From the NCBI GenBank assembly GCA_900208305.1, contig OAPG01000006.1:900127-964126 (forward strand): a DNA stretch of 64,000 nucleotides. The letters run 5' to 3'. The notes under the pieces were generated by a model. It saw only the letters and a program-made list of their open reading frames with translations, ran no database searches and had not been told where the DNA came from. The stretch comes from Melanopsichium pennsylvanicum. Lineage: Eukaryota > Basidiomycota > Ustilaginomycetes > Ustilaginales. This document shows, piece after piece, positions 1 through 11,900 of this stretch. The translations under genes and the position numbers were made by a program. Position 1 is the first letter of the stretch. Each line of letters starts with the position of its first letter.

Positions 1-192
1 CGTTAGCGCATCCACCTCTACATTTAAACCCGACGTGACTGCTGTAGAGGAGCTAATCAAGCAGGCAGCCCCGATCAAGATGGCCCCTTGGTGGCTGACA
101 CCCAAATTGCCGAGGCCGTCCAACCCTCGGTTGTTGATGTCGAGAAGCAGGTCGGTTGGACAGATCTCAAAAAGCGTCCGACCTCTTCTTAA
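1..192 (+). CDS. 3' end of an unrecognised gene (partial)
   Basis: Two frames look protein-like here. From about position 64 one frame reads without interruption to a TAA at 190-192 and ends in ...VEKQVGWTDLKKRPTSS. Upstream of that a different frame (from position 2) also looks coding. Either the window starts inside an intron whose 3' end is the CTAAT branch-like site near 53-57 followed by AAGCAG at about 58-63, with the last exon starting at 64, or there is a one-base indel around 75-80. I prefer the intron reading because the branch site and acceptor are well placed. The family is not recognisable from about 40 residues. The gene would be transcribed toward the alcohol dehydrogenase. Confidence 0.4.
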
Positions 193-1568
193 CTATGCTG
201 GGCATCCTCGCAAGCATTTATAAATTCGAATGAAAAAAAAAGGTATGAAGCATCACACAGTTCATGATTTTCCAGTTGTGTCTCAATCATTACAGACCGG
301 AAGCCGTGCTGCCCACGGGACCTTCTGAACTCCCCCACCTATGCTGTGCAGTTTGATACTGAATGACACTTTATCTGTTGTTTTTTATTGGCAGCAGGTC
401 TGTTGGTTTTGATACAAGAGCTCTTCAAAATCAACCGGCTTGCTGTGCCTTTCAATGTGCCTGCTTTCCAACAGGAAAAGGAATAAAATATTTAGAAAGG
501 GAACCAGCAGCCACCCGTGAAGGACCTTGGCAGCCAGCCTGGGTTGGGTGGCTGCTATGGTGGCTTGATGCAATTGAGCCAATCGAGGGTAGCTGCTTGG
601 GTGGCTGTAAGAAGCCAATTCTGACCAAGACAAAGAAAGCCAGACACCTTATGTGACATCTGTCTATCCATCAGACACAAAACACAGGACAGCAAGAGCA
701 TGCCCCTGTGATAGGGGAAGGTTCAAAGAGTGCAACAACATCATGACCTTTGTGACCCAAAGTACTACAACCAGATGAAAGAATGGAGTTTGATGGGCGC
801 AGAAGCCAGCAAACAACCAGCTGTGTCTTGGAGCATCTTGCCACAATGGCCTTGCAATGAGGCTGGCTCAGCATGTAAAGTAGTGTGAAGAGAAAAGCCC
901 ACATCAAATGTCTGCGCAACTAGTCTCAAGGGCAAGCCTTGAGCCCACACATCTGGGACCTTGTGTCTTGTGACCATATCTCACAATGTCTACTGTACTG
1001 TGCAACTCCTGTGGAAGCCTTCTGTGTACTTCTTGTGCGCACAGACTGGTCACAAAGACAGTTGCTGTTTGTAATTCAATTACAACAACGCGGAAGGCTT
1101 GCAAATTGGTTGGGCACTTGAGCCGGTCAAGGTTTTACCGAGCAGCCGGAATCCAAAAAAACGCCCACGAAATGAGGTTGTGCAGTTGTTGACAGCCGAG
1201 GTGGCAGCCTCTTTTGTGGGGTAAGTAAGTGTACGAAAGAGGAGCGGCGGTGCATGCAGGGAGAGACATGTTTCTGCGCACAGACTCCGTTGATTGGCGC
1301 TGTCTCACTCCACTGTGTGTTTTGCCTCTGACTGATTGCTGGACTGATGATGTAGTCAAGGCGAGGAGGCGATGGATGTCGTGCGACGATTCTGTAGCAG
1401 AGGCGCGGAGATTCAGTCGTGCTGTGATGCTGTGCGATACTTATATACCGTGCATTCCAAATTTTCAACATCTTGTCATCGTTACCCTCTCGTTTCAAAA
1501 TCTCTTTGAGGGACCCTTTAGCTCTGACCCAAGCACAAACTCAAACCCACCACACACAATATCCGAAG
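193..1568. other. Intergenic region with a CpG-poor stretch and ADH promoter
   Basis: No supported gene. Positions 361-900 are strongly CpG-poor (about five CpGs in 540 bases) and rich in TGT/CAAG words, like the LTR-derived blocks near the telomere, so this is probably decayed repeat DNA. From about 1080 the composition returns to normal and the region serves as the promoter of the alcohol dehydrogenase. Small open frames here have no codon bias or family features. Confidence 0.5.
1441..1449 (+). promoter_or_regulatory. Probable TATA box of the alcohol dehydrogenase
   Basis: TTATATACC lies about 120 bases upstream of the ATG at 1569, followed by a C/A-rich leader. Position and sequence suit a core promoter; this is inference from spacing only. 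Confidence 0.4.
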
Positions 1569-2999
1569 ATGGTTCAAGACCCTAGAGAAACCCAGCTCGA
1601 TCTCCCTCCCAAGAACCGCGTCGCCATCTTTTACGAGAACGGTGGACCTGAAAAGATCTCTATCAAGGAGCTTGACAATGTCAAGCAGTCCGATTTGAAC
1701 CCGGGAGAGGCGCTCGTTCGCGTAAGTTGGACTTCTTTGTCCCCATCTTTCCTTGATCTTCATCCATATCAGAGCATGGTTATCTGACCTAACCTCATTG
1801 CTAACCCCTCCTGAACCCTCTGACATGGGATGGAACAGGTTCTTTACACGGGTGTTTGCCACTCGGATCTGCACGCTTTGCAAGGCGATTGGCCAGCACC
1901 TACTAAACTGCCCCTTATCGGTGGACACGAAGGCGCTGGAGTTGTGGTCGCCGTGGGTCCTGGCTCCGAAGAATACGTCAAAGTCGGGGACAGAGTAGGG
2001 ATCAAATGGATTGCCGATGCATGTCTCAACTGCGAGTACTGCAGGCTTTCGCATGAAATCAATTGCCCCGCATACAAACCTAGTGGTTGTAAGTCTCTCT
2101 CATCTCGCTGGATTGTGACGATCCGACTCGGGCTCGCTTTGCTGACATTCCGCTCTGTTCTGCGATGAAATGATACCCCCATGGCGGGACAGATGCGGTC
2201 GATGGCACTTTCCAACAGTATGTCAGACATACAGCTCGGTACTTGACAAAGATCCCCGACACCCTCGCCCTCGACCAAGCAGCCTCCATCCTCTGTGCGG
2301 GAGTCACCATGTATCGCGCGCTCAAAGAGGCCCATCTGCAACCGGGCAACTGGGTTGTAATTCCTGGCTCTGGAGGCGGCTTGGGACACTTAGGCGTACA
2401 ATATGCTAAGAATGCCGGGTTGAGGGTCATCGGAATCGACACTGGTGCGGATAAGAAGAAGATGAGCGAAGCGTTGGGTGCTGAAGTCTTGTAAGTGTTG
2501 CTCCGTAGCAAAACCCCCCTCCACCTCGGCGTTGCCCTTCCCATCGTCGAAGTTGCGACTGACACTTGAATGTGCATTTCTATCATCTTTTGATATTGTA
2601 CGAGGCAGTGTCGACTTCAAATCGACCTCCGACATCGCCGCAACCATCAAAGAGGCCACTGGAGGCATCGGTGCACACGCAGCGGTGGTCGCCGCCGCCA
2701 GCGGTGCCGCCTACGAACTGGCCTTGGACTATATCAGGCCTCGTGGCACCCTCGTCATCGTTGGCATGCCCAACTCGATTCTTCCCTTGTCGATCTTCAA
2801 GACGGTGCTGATGACGCACAAGATCGTGGGCAGTGCAGTTGGAAACAGGCAGGATGCCGTCGAGGCTTTGGAGATCGCCAGCAGGGGTAAAGTCAAGGTG
2901 ACTTTCATTTTGAACGGATTGAGCGACCTGAAGGATGTCTTTGAGGACATGATTCATGGAAGGATCGCTGGCCGAATTGTGCTCGATGTCGATAAGTAG
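1569..2999 (+). CDS. Zinc-dependent alcohol dehydrogenase (four exons)
   Basis: Medium-chain NAD-dependent alcohol dehydrogenase, interconverting primary alcohols such as ethanol with aldehydes, probably cytosolic. Exons 1569-1721, 1839-2088, 2193-2490 and 2609-2999 join in frame to 363 residues, the usual length of yeast-type ADH. Introns have GTAAGT donors and CAG acceptors, and the first has a CTAAC branch site. Visible residues: catalytic zinc ligands Cys58 (TGVCHSD) and His81-Glu82 (GGHEGAG), the third ligand in [12 protein letters not shown], and the structural zinc cysteines 113, 116, 119 and 127 (CLNCEYC...C). The Rossmann motif is [10 protein letters not shown] with an acidic residue after the second strand (IGIDTG), which favours NAD over NADP. 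The start is the ATG followed by VQDPRETQ; the open frame extends upstream but a TATA box sits just before it. The exact physiological substrate is not determined. Confidence 0.93.
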
Positions 3000-4854
3000 G
3001 GAAGCGAAGTGAGGGTCTGCTGTCACAAATATGTGCAACATGCACGGTACAATATTCAGCAATCGCTGTTTTTCCCGACCTTTTGACGCCTTTGCTGAGC
3101 ATATCAGCTGGACCAAAAGAACTCAAGCGGCATATGAGAGGCTTCGCTTCGTAGTTCAGCGTCACGTTGTGCGTGTCAGCCGGAGCTCTGAGCATTCGTC
3201 TCGTTAATTAAGTGAATCAATTTATCCGACCAAAAGCACCTCAGATGCCACTCCCGATCGGCTGCCTCCTTTATGGAACTACAACAAAAGGGGGAGGCCT
3301 GCTTAGTTTTAGAATCATCACTTAGCTTTTCTTTAGCCATTGAGGTGTAAGAATCGAATGCAAGTGGCAATTATCGTTTCTGCCCAATCTGCGTTGCTTT
3401 GTGATGGGGGAATGGTGACACAAATTTGTACGAGACGAGATGAATTCATCTGGAATCCGTGCCTTATGCGCAAAGCCGCCTCAAACTGGAATCAACAGGC
3501 GTCCATCGCTTCAACAATTCGGGAAACCGATAAATTCCAACTGTACAGCTTACTACAAGACTCCAGGCTGATACGCAAGTGAAGCAGAATCACATCGCTG
3601 TCTTTTGATTTCCGCCCTCCCAAGTAGATCTCGCACCTGACGTGATAAGCGCACCCACCCAGCCCATGCCAGGTTGATCAGCTGATACAAGATAGCACTC
3701 CACATCCATGCCTATCTCTGACGCCAATCTGTCCCGTTCTTAGTCCAGTCAGATGCCGGGAACTGCGGCATTCCCCGCCGCCAGATGCTATCAAGTTCAC
3801 AATATCGTTGATAAGATACCACGAAGCTCCCTCGTACTGTACTGTGCTTATCTGGCCTGGATGCAAAGAGAAATCCATCTGGAGGCTGTGTGCCTCGTTG
3901 TTCGATATGGCGTCGAACTTATTGGCCTCGTCACTGAACGATTTGTCGTGAGGGCCATGGGACTATCACAGCACTCTGTTCGCACTTTGAGAGGTGATGA
4001 TGCAAAACGGATTGAGATTCGATTAGATGGCAGTGTAGGTAGGTAGTATTACAACATGTCGGAGTTGTACAGATGCGAGTGTTGCGGATGATGCAAGTTT
4101 GCGAACGAGAAGAAGTTATCAGAATGCAGTGTTGAAAGCGGGTAACTGATGCGAGGATATGTGTGTGAGTGAGAGAGAAGAGAAAATGCGAGAGAGTGAG
4201 ATGCGATGACAACGGCAAGATATCGAATTGAAGGGCAAGGCAAAAAAATGGGCAGAGATGGGAGGTCAAAGGAACTCCGAGAGGCCAACGTAGAAAGTTC
4301 AAGGAGTAAAAAGGCCATTCGCAACTGCCACAAACACTTACGACGCTAATTCAAGAGGACGTGTCCCAGGAGAAAGACGCCGTTCGTGTGATGTAGCAAG
4401 TGTTTGTAAAAAAAAGGTGGACGGTGGAGAAAGCAAGTGCAAAAGGGGATGGCATATTGAAGTCGTAACAGTAAAGGGGGAAAAGAAGGGGGAAAAGCCA
4501 AGGGTATGTAGAAGGATTGTGAACCGGAACGAAAAGAGCATCGCATGGGTATTGCAAGAACAGAGGTCCGACCCCCTCTGTTACTCCATCTCCCATCCCG
4601 GTTCAGGTATTCAAGACGTTCGCCTAGTGTTTGATTTGTTGAAGAGTTGAGCTTGATCACTCGCAAGATTGAGATGCTGAGCCTGACAAAGGCGCGAGTA
4701 AGGGGTCGTTTAAGGTGATGAAGGGTGGAAGTGGTTTGGGGCCAAGCACAGCAGAGACGGCCAACCATCGACTTAAGAAACTAGCGACGGAACGAGAAAC
4801 GGAGACGAAAACGAGAAACGAGATCTAGAGTCGAATGACTCAAGTGCCAGTACA
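3000..4854. other. Intergenic region between convergent genes
   Basis: Lies between the 3' ends of the alcohol dehydrogenase and the cystathionine beta-synthase. Short open frames on both strands lack family features; those at 4340-4770 lie in the probable 3' UTR of the synthase. I see no RNA gene or repeat. Confidence 0.5.
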
Positions 4855-6063
4855 TTACTGGAAATTGTCAAAGTCGATCTCGGCCTCGCGACGTTCAGGC
4901 TTGGCATCGGAGACCAACCAGGGCTTGGTGATGTAGTTTCGAATGCTGTCAGGCAGAACGACAACCGCATTGAGACCAGCTTTGGAGCCAAACTTTTCGT
5001 AGCCGGCACCACGGGGCTTGAGCCAGTTGATAGCGGCGCTGACCGCAGCACCGGACGAACCACCAGCAAGGAGGCCCTCTTCCTTGATGAGGCGGCGAGC
5101 GTAGACAAAGCTCTGCTCGTCCTCGGTCTTGAACCACTCGTCAATGACCTTCTTGTTGAGCGTGTTGGGGTCAAAGTCGTAGCCAATGCCCTCGACTTTG
5201 TATGAGCCATCGCAACCCTCGGGGATGGCGTTGAGGGTGGCAGGGAGGGCGAGATCGGAACCGATTGGATCGACACCGAGCACGTAGCAGTCGGGATTGT
5301 GATCCGGGCGCTTAAGGCGGGACGCGATACCGCTGATGGTGCCGCCGGTACCGACACCGGCAACGAAGACGTCAACCTTGTCCGAGTAGGTTTGGGTGGA
5401 GCCGTTGACCTCGTCAGCACCGCGGTTGGAGTCAGGGGTGAGTGGGCGGGCAGAGTCAGTGGGCTCCTTGTCATCAGAGAGCTTGAGGATGCCCATGCCG
5501 TGAAGAAGCGAAGCGGAAGAAGGAGGAGCGGGACCGGCCTTGATGGCCTCGATGATCTCCTCAGCGGTGGCCCAGTGAGCGGTAGGGTTGTTGATGTTGT
5601 TGTATTGATCCAAGATGACGGCGTCGGGCATCGAGTTTGCAAGACGACGGGCGACCATAATGTTGGAGCGGGGATCGTCGTGAGCAGCCTCGGTGGGTGT
5701 GCGAATGACTTCGGCACCCAGCGCACGAAGTGTATTGACTTTTTCTGCAGACATCTTTTCGGGAAGAACGATGATGCATCTGTAGCCTCGGATGGCGCAG
5801 GCTAGAGCGAGACCAATACCCGTGTTCCCACTGGTCGGCTCGACAACGACCGACTTTCCGGGGATGAGGGTGCCATCTTGTTCGGCCTGAAGGAGCATGC
5901 GGCGAGCGATACGGTCCTTGACACTTCCGCCGGCGTTGAAGTACTCACACTTGACCATGACGTTGCACTTGATGCCCTCTGATTGTGGGATCCGATTCAG
6001 TTGAATGAGCGGCGTCTCACCCACAGCGGAGAGGGCATCTGGCAAGATGGCTTGGGGTCTCAT
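4855..6063 (-). CDS. CYS4: Cystathionine beta-synthase, catalytic core only
   Basis: PLP-dependent enzyme condensing serine and homocysteine to cystathionine in transsulfuration, cytosolic. The 402-residue intronless product follows CBS rather than O-acetylserine sulfhydrylase in motifs: ETPLIQLNRIP at the N-terminus, PLP lysine Lys49 in GGSVKDR, substrate loop PTSGNTG at about 77-82, RGYRCIIVLPEKMS, and the phosphate-binding GVGTGGTISG near 240, then VEGIGYDFDP and LPDSIRNYITKPWL. The protein stops soon after the catalytic fold, so the C-terminal tandem CBS domains that regulate many eukaryotic CBS enzymes are absent. A hydrophilic insertion of about 40 residues (near 195-235) precedes the phosphate loop. 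It is transcribed away from the channel gene. A cysteine synthase annotation is the main alternative. Confidence 0.87.
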   Translation of the reverse strand: MRPQAILPDALSAVGETPLIQLNRIPQSEGIKCNVMVKCEYFNAGGSVKDRIARRMLLQAEQDGTLIPGKSVVVEPTSGNTGIGLALACAIRGYRCIIVLPEKMSAEKVNTLRALGAEVIRTPTEAAHDDPRSNIMVARRLANSMPDAVILDQYNNINNPTAHWATAEEIIEAIKAGPAPPSSASLLHGMGILKLSDDKEPTDSARPLTPDSNRGADEVNGSTQTYSDKVDVFVAGVGTGGTISGIASRLKRPDHNPDCYVLGVDPIGSDLALPATLNAIPEGCDGSYKVEGIGYDFDPNTLNKKVIDEWFKTEDEQSFVYARRLIKEEGLLAGGSSGAAVSAAINWLKPRGAGYEKFGSKAGLNAVVVLPDSIRNYITKPWLVSDAKPERREAEIDFDNFQ

Positions 6064-8920
6064 GGTGTCAGAGACAAAATTTGATGGGCGTTAGGAGAAG
6101 GAGGTTTGTTTGTGAGAGACCTGTTTGAGTAAGAAGAGACGAGGAAGTAGCGATTGGGAAAGGGTAACCTGACTTTCGATCTGTTGGAGATACGAAAGAA
6201 TCAGGACGAGCGATTTGCGCCTAGGAAAGGGGCAAAAAAGCGACAGCGAGCAAAGGTTCGAAGAGAGTTGGGATGGTGGTGGTGAAGAAGGGAAAGAGGC
6301 GTGCGTGCTAAGATCTCATAACGCTCCTTATGTTCTCTTTGGTGAATGTGCGCTGTGCTGTTCTGTGCTGTGCTGTTCTGTGCTGTGCTGACTATTTGCT
6401 CAGTCCACCTTGGCAGGCTGGCAGGCGTCCTGGGTCTGACAGACATGTTCACGAGGCACCCTGCCGCTGTCAGGCTGGAAATTGGAAATGGAAACACGCA
6501 AAATGAAAAAAAAAATAAAAAATAAAATAAAAATAAAAGGTAAACGATCCGGTCAGAAGTGGTACACGCACGCAACTCGACCCTCGGTTCAGCTCTTTTT
6601 ATTCAAAATTTTCGCTGCAGCGCTCTTTCGCTGCTGCTTGACTGCTTCGTCACAAATTCAGCTGAACCTGCGTACCACAAAACTTAGGGTCATTTCTTTT
6701 GAATAAGGTAGGAATAAAACTCTTGTAAACAGAGTTTTGATAGTGGACCGAATCCTATCCCTTGTCCATTATTGGGAGACAAGATTGCCACAAAACCACC
6801 ATTCCTCAAGCCCTTGGGCAACCGGATGCGAACGAGATCGTGAGAATGTGATTTCTCAGATTGAATGACTGCGAGTTCTAAAGGCATCGGATTGAGCCGC
6901 AGTCGAGTCGAGTCGAGCCAACCAGAAAGCTGGACGCTGCTGAAATGCACTGTTACTTTTCGGAAAAGAGTCTCAATAGACCATTTCTGGCTCGGTCACA
7001 ACGGCTTTAGTGGGCCTTTGATCTCGATTCATTTGCCCACTGACCCTCTATACCCAAACTCTGTTGCAAAAGCGCTTTGATCGCATTTGTCCGTTCTCAT
7101 GTTGCTGTCTGTTCGGCGCAGAAAAGAACATAACGAATTGCTTGTCTATCCTTAACGGTACTGTACATGAAGACTTTTGCGCTCTACATCCCAAGAGGGC
7201 AATTCTAGAACGAGCTGTGCGGATATGCCGACGCTACTGACAAAAGGTGCAAAGCTCGAAAAGCGACAATTCGGCTCAGGTGGTGATGATGGTCGTCCGG
7301 CGTGTTCTTTGCTTTTTGGTGAGTGGCGACGCAGACGAGCAAAGAGGTAACTTAGTTGTACAGCACCGAGCTAGGTTCACAAATTCACAGGTTGACGCCA
7401 GAAGCTGAATCAAGCACGCACGATGCGGATCAGTGCGTTGCCGTTGCGCAACTCAGAGCACGCAACCGAGGATCCGAAATGACTTTGACATGAGCAAAGG
7501 GTCCACAACATGCATCGCTGTTGAGCCGTTGGATCGGGTGCCGATGTCTACAGTAGTTGGTCGATAGCCATTTGCACGTGAAGCCTGTCTGGGGAGCAAC
7601 AATCATTAGCTAGAGACGCGCGCCCTTTATCGAGCTTTGTACAGTAAAATGTAAAGTGACTGCGAATTTATGATACAGTAGATTACCTCACTGTAACCTT
7701 GACACCACCCCTGCTTTCTTCGCTTCATGCTCACTCGGCAGAACCCCGAATCCAATGTTTCGCGTGCAATGCACCCCCAAATTGGACCCTAACCTGAACA
7801 AAGTCAGATCTCTCTCTTCGTCAGCAAAGCCAATCTTACAAAATTCAAGAAAAAGCGTGGTCGGTACCTCAATTGTAACTGCACGAAACTGAACAAAGAA
7901 AAAAGGATCCGATCATTAGCATTCTTGCCATTGATCGGGATTTCGACCACAGTTGACAATCATCGCATATCTGCATGAAGCTTGCAAGCTCCAAGCCCCC
8001 TTGTCTGAGAGCTACCTCACTACGGTTCAGTATAGTGAAGTACATTACATAACTGTATTGCACGAGTGCGTGTGATCATGAAGGCGGATTCAAAGTGTTC
8101 CAATGTTGTGCCTCGCTGTGCAGTACATTGCAGCTCCGCAGGTTTTTGGGTTTTTGAATTCAATCACCAGGTCGCAGACCGCGATGATCATGTGCTGTTG
8201 TGCCTCGAGTATTTCCTCTGTGCTGTACTGTAGATTCCACAACTTTCGCGAAAAAAAAAAAAAAAGAGAACAGCGAACGCATTGTGACATATACTGTGCT
8301 CTTTTGCCTTTTGTTTTTCCTCGAGGGCAAAAATGTCGAAGCCTCTTTGTTGCATGATTTCACGTTTCGTTAAGCGGCGAGATGAGTGTGCATCCACAAC
8401 TACGAATCCCCGCGTCAGATGTTGGGTGTTGCTGCTGCTTTAACCGTTTCGAGCGCATCCCTGACACTCTGGCTACACTCAAGTCATCGCTCTGGCCATC
8501 TTCTGCAAGCTGGTCAAACTTGACATCCTACGTTCGTATCTTGCATACTTTACTAGTTTCCTCATCCTACACCATCACACTCGCCCTGTATCGCATCCCG
8601 TCAAGAGCATCGGGCTCGGCTTGATTCGAGTCCTCGTACACCTCGTTTGCGGCTACTCCTACGCAACCTAATCAGCATCCATATCGGCTCGCGCGACTAC
8701 TCTTTCGGTTCTTCCGATCCCACTGACTCATAACACATCTCTATCGGGTCACACTGCTGCGCTTTTGCTTTTGCTTTCACTCGAGCAACGCTCCACTGCT
8801 TGATCGCTTTGCCGTCATGCTCAATCTCTAGAGTTCCATCGTGTCGTCGCCTCATCGATCGCTCCCCCCTTTTTCTGATCATCCTACGCTTCACACCCAC
8901 TTCGGCGTCAAGCAGCCAAC
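6064..8920. other. Long divergent intergenic region
   Basis: 2.9 kb between the divergently transcribed synthase and channel genes. It holds a 15-bp minisatellite (6354-6390), an A-rich run (6510-6540), a poly-A tract near 8249-8263 and a C/T-rich leader before 8921. No open frame with coding character and no tRNA-like fold was seen. Confidence 0.5.
6354..6390 (+). repeat. 15-bp minisatellite
   Basis: Two perfect copies of TGTGCTGTTCTGTGC followed by a partial third (TGTGCTG), within the leader region of the cystathionine beta-synthase gene. Confidence 0.85.
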
Positions 8921-11900
8921 ATGGCGGACGCATCAGAAAGGAGTATCAACACCAGCTTCCAAGGCCTGGTCTCCACTTGCGTCATCTTTGCCGTCGTCGG
9001 CGGTATATCTGCCATCACCTACGAATCCACTCGTCAGCTTAGACGCCTTCCACGCACACGCTTCTCCAAATTTTGGCGCAAAGATGCGACTCGCCGCCAT
9101 CCTCCAGGTGGCGTCCACGATCACCCCGCCCACACTCGGGTGAAAGACACATGCGAAGATTGGGAGATGGGTCACTTTTATCATTCCCGCGTCTTCCATG
9201 CATCTACCCCATCACCGCCATTACCACGATGGCCGTTCGCTTGGGTCAAATCCGCCATCACCTTCAAGGATGAGTGGTATGCGGAGCACACCGGCATGGA
9301 CACGGTTGTCTACGTTCGCTTCCTTCGCGCTTGCCTCTGGTGGGTTTTTCTCCATACCCTGACCACTGCTCCCATCCTTCTCGCCATTCATATCAGGTTC
9401 AGTCGAGGCGTCAACTCTACCGACATGGCACGTGCTTCCCTTTCTTACCTTGTCAGCACACCCGCATCCAACTGCACCGAGGAAAAGCTCAGCGAATGCA
9501 GCACAGTCCCAAATGAACAAGGGAGATCACTTCTCTGGATTCACCTAACGCTCCTCTGGTATCTCAGCATCACCTGGATCCTGGCACTCTGGTGGATTGG
9601 CAAAGGCTCGCTTCGAGTCCGCAGAGCTCAGATCGAAAAAACCAGGCAAAAAGTTATCGAGGCCAAAGAACAAGCTCGCAACCATACCACCACCTCAGGA
9701 CTGCCTTTAACTTCTATCGATGCAAAGCCTCTGCCTCGAGACCCTCACACCACTCTCACCGCTGCACACGCTTTGACAGCCGATAACAGCGATGGCTGGC
9801 GCCAAAGAACGCTGATGGTGATGAATCTGCCCGGGACCATGCGCGACGAAGCCAGCATTCGCCGCTACTTTGAAGAGTTCTTGCGGCCTGATGACGATGA
9901 CGACTCAATTCAAGACGGTCACGGTGACAAGTACAGTGACAATGGCGCCTACCGTTCCCCTGCTTCTCGCTCGCCTCATGACACCTGCGACGATGCACAT
10001 GCCCAACATACTTCGGGCTCTGACTCAGTCCACCGATCCGACGAACGCCGCGCTGGCGTATCTGCCCATAGCAATGATCCTGATGGACTCCAACCCGACC
10101 TGCATCCCGACCGCCATCTCAAAAGTCCCGTTCAGACCGTTGTGCTCGTACGCAAGATGAATGAGCTGGCATCCATGCTGTCTCGTAGGCAAGAAGCGCT
10201 CACCCAGCTTGAAGCTGCACATATCAAGCTCGCCCAGGAAGTGCTCGTCACAGTCGGTCGTCGCACCCTCAAGATACGCAAGCAGGAGCAAAAGCAAACC
10301 AAGATGTATGGGAACACCAATGACGATCGCCGTTCGCCTTCTCCCTTCAAACGATTCACTGCATCCCTGCGTCGTCACCTCAGTTTCCACAAGCAGTCCA
10401 AGCACGCTCAAGCTGCCAGTGGCTCCAGCTCCAGCGTTTCGACGTTTTCCGACCAGCTCCATCCCGACATCGAGAAGCTCGGTCCCGCACAACGCACTGC
10501 TGGCAAAGCGCTCGAAGAGGAGCTCGCACGAAGACTTGCTCGCTTCTCTCCCGCCAATCGCGGCATGCACGGAAAGCAGGCACAGGCGATGGGAAGCGTT
10601 GACGGTGACGCTGAGCATGAGATGCCCGAGACCATCTGGGAGGCTCTTCACCACCTTCCTCGAGAGCTGCTCGATCCTTACCAGCCAGCCACGAGACTGT
10701 CGGCGCTCTTCCGAGGTCAGACCGTGCCAACCATCGACTACCTTCTCACGAAGCTCAATCTGCTCACAGCGCTTGTCACAGAGATGCGCTCCAGGCCTCC
10801 CACCAGCTACGAGCCCACCTCAACTGCCTTTGTCACCTTCCGCGATCCACGACAGGCACGCATGGTGTGGCGCGAGCTCAAGGATCAGATCGTCGTCAAG
10901 GTCCGTCTGGCTCCCGAAGTCAAGGATCTGGACTGGGACCGTCTCATGAAAACGTCCTTCACTGCCAACGTCGTGCGTGGTTTCGGTGTCAGCGTCCTTA
11001 CTTGGGGCTTCACCATCTTTTGGGTCATTATCATCAACGCCATTGTGTTGGGTATATTCAGCATTGACAAGCTTAAACAGATCCCCGGCCTTGGCAGCTT
11101 TTTCGATGCCAACCCTAAGCTCGCTGGATTCGTCACCATCACTTTGCCACCTTTGCTCGTATCACTGGCTTCCATGTCGGTCCCCGAGCTCATCTTCCAG
11201 GTAAGCAAGCGTGCGCAGGGCTTCGTCACCTTCAGCGCGCTCTACGACATGTGTCTCGCTCGTTACTGGAAGTTCGTCATATGCAACGTCGTCATCTTCT
11301 TCAGTGTCGGCTCAACCGTCATTGTCACCGTGCTCACCAAGGTCGGCAACTCGAGCGGTATCCTCAACACGGTGGCGTTTGCGTTTCCAAGTGCAGCGCC
11401 ATTTTTTGTCTCCTACTTGATCCTTCAGTTGGCCTTGCAGTCCGGCTTCGAGCATATGGGCTTCATGATTGCGCTGTTGCAGCACCTGGGCGCTAGGAAG
11501 GCAGCGACACCCAGAATTCGAGCAATCAAGACGCTCCCGCGCAACTTTAACCGATACTACTGGCTGCCATTGCACCTCAACATCATGGCCATCGTCTTCA
11601 TCTTTGCGATCCTGAACCCACTCATCATTCCATTCGCTCTCGTCTACCTTGCGCTGGCCTTGGTCATCTTCAAAAAGAACTTTGCGTACCACTACTACCG
11701 GCGTTTCAACGAGATGGAGGGCGTCATTTACTACACGCGATTGCTGCGATACAGTCTCGATGCCATCATTGTGATGCAAGCTGTTCTGCTTATCTTCTTC
11801 TCAGTCATCCGCCGAGGGCCGGTGTACATCGGCATGTCGGCCGTGCTGATCCCTCTCACCGTCATCACCAAGCTGATAGCTACACGGCTGTGGAGGTCGC

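Noticed and set aside
361..1080. A solo LTR in the CpG-poor stretch upstream of the alcohol dehydrogenase
   Set aside because: I tested TG...CA end pairs and found no matching target duplication.
4346..4768. 140-codon open frame on the minus strand
   Set aside because: Low-complexity Phe/Leu/Pro composition and position in the likely 3' UTR of the cystathionine beta-synthase.
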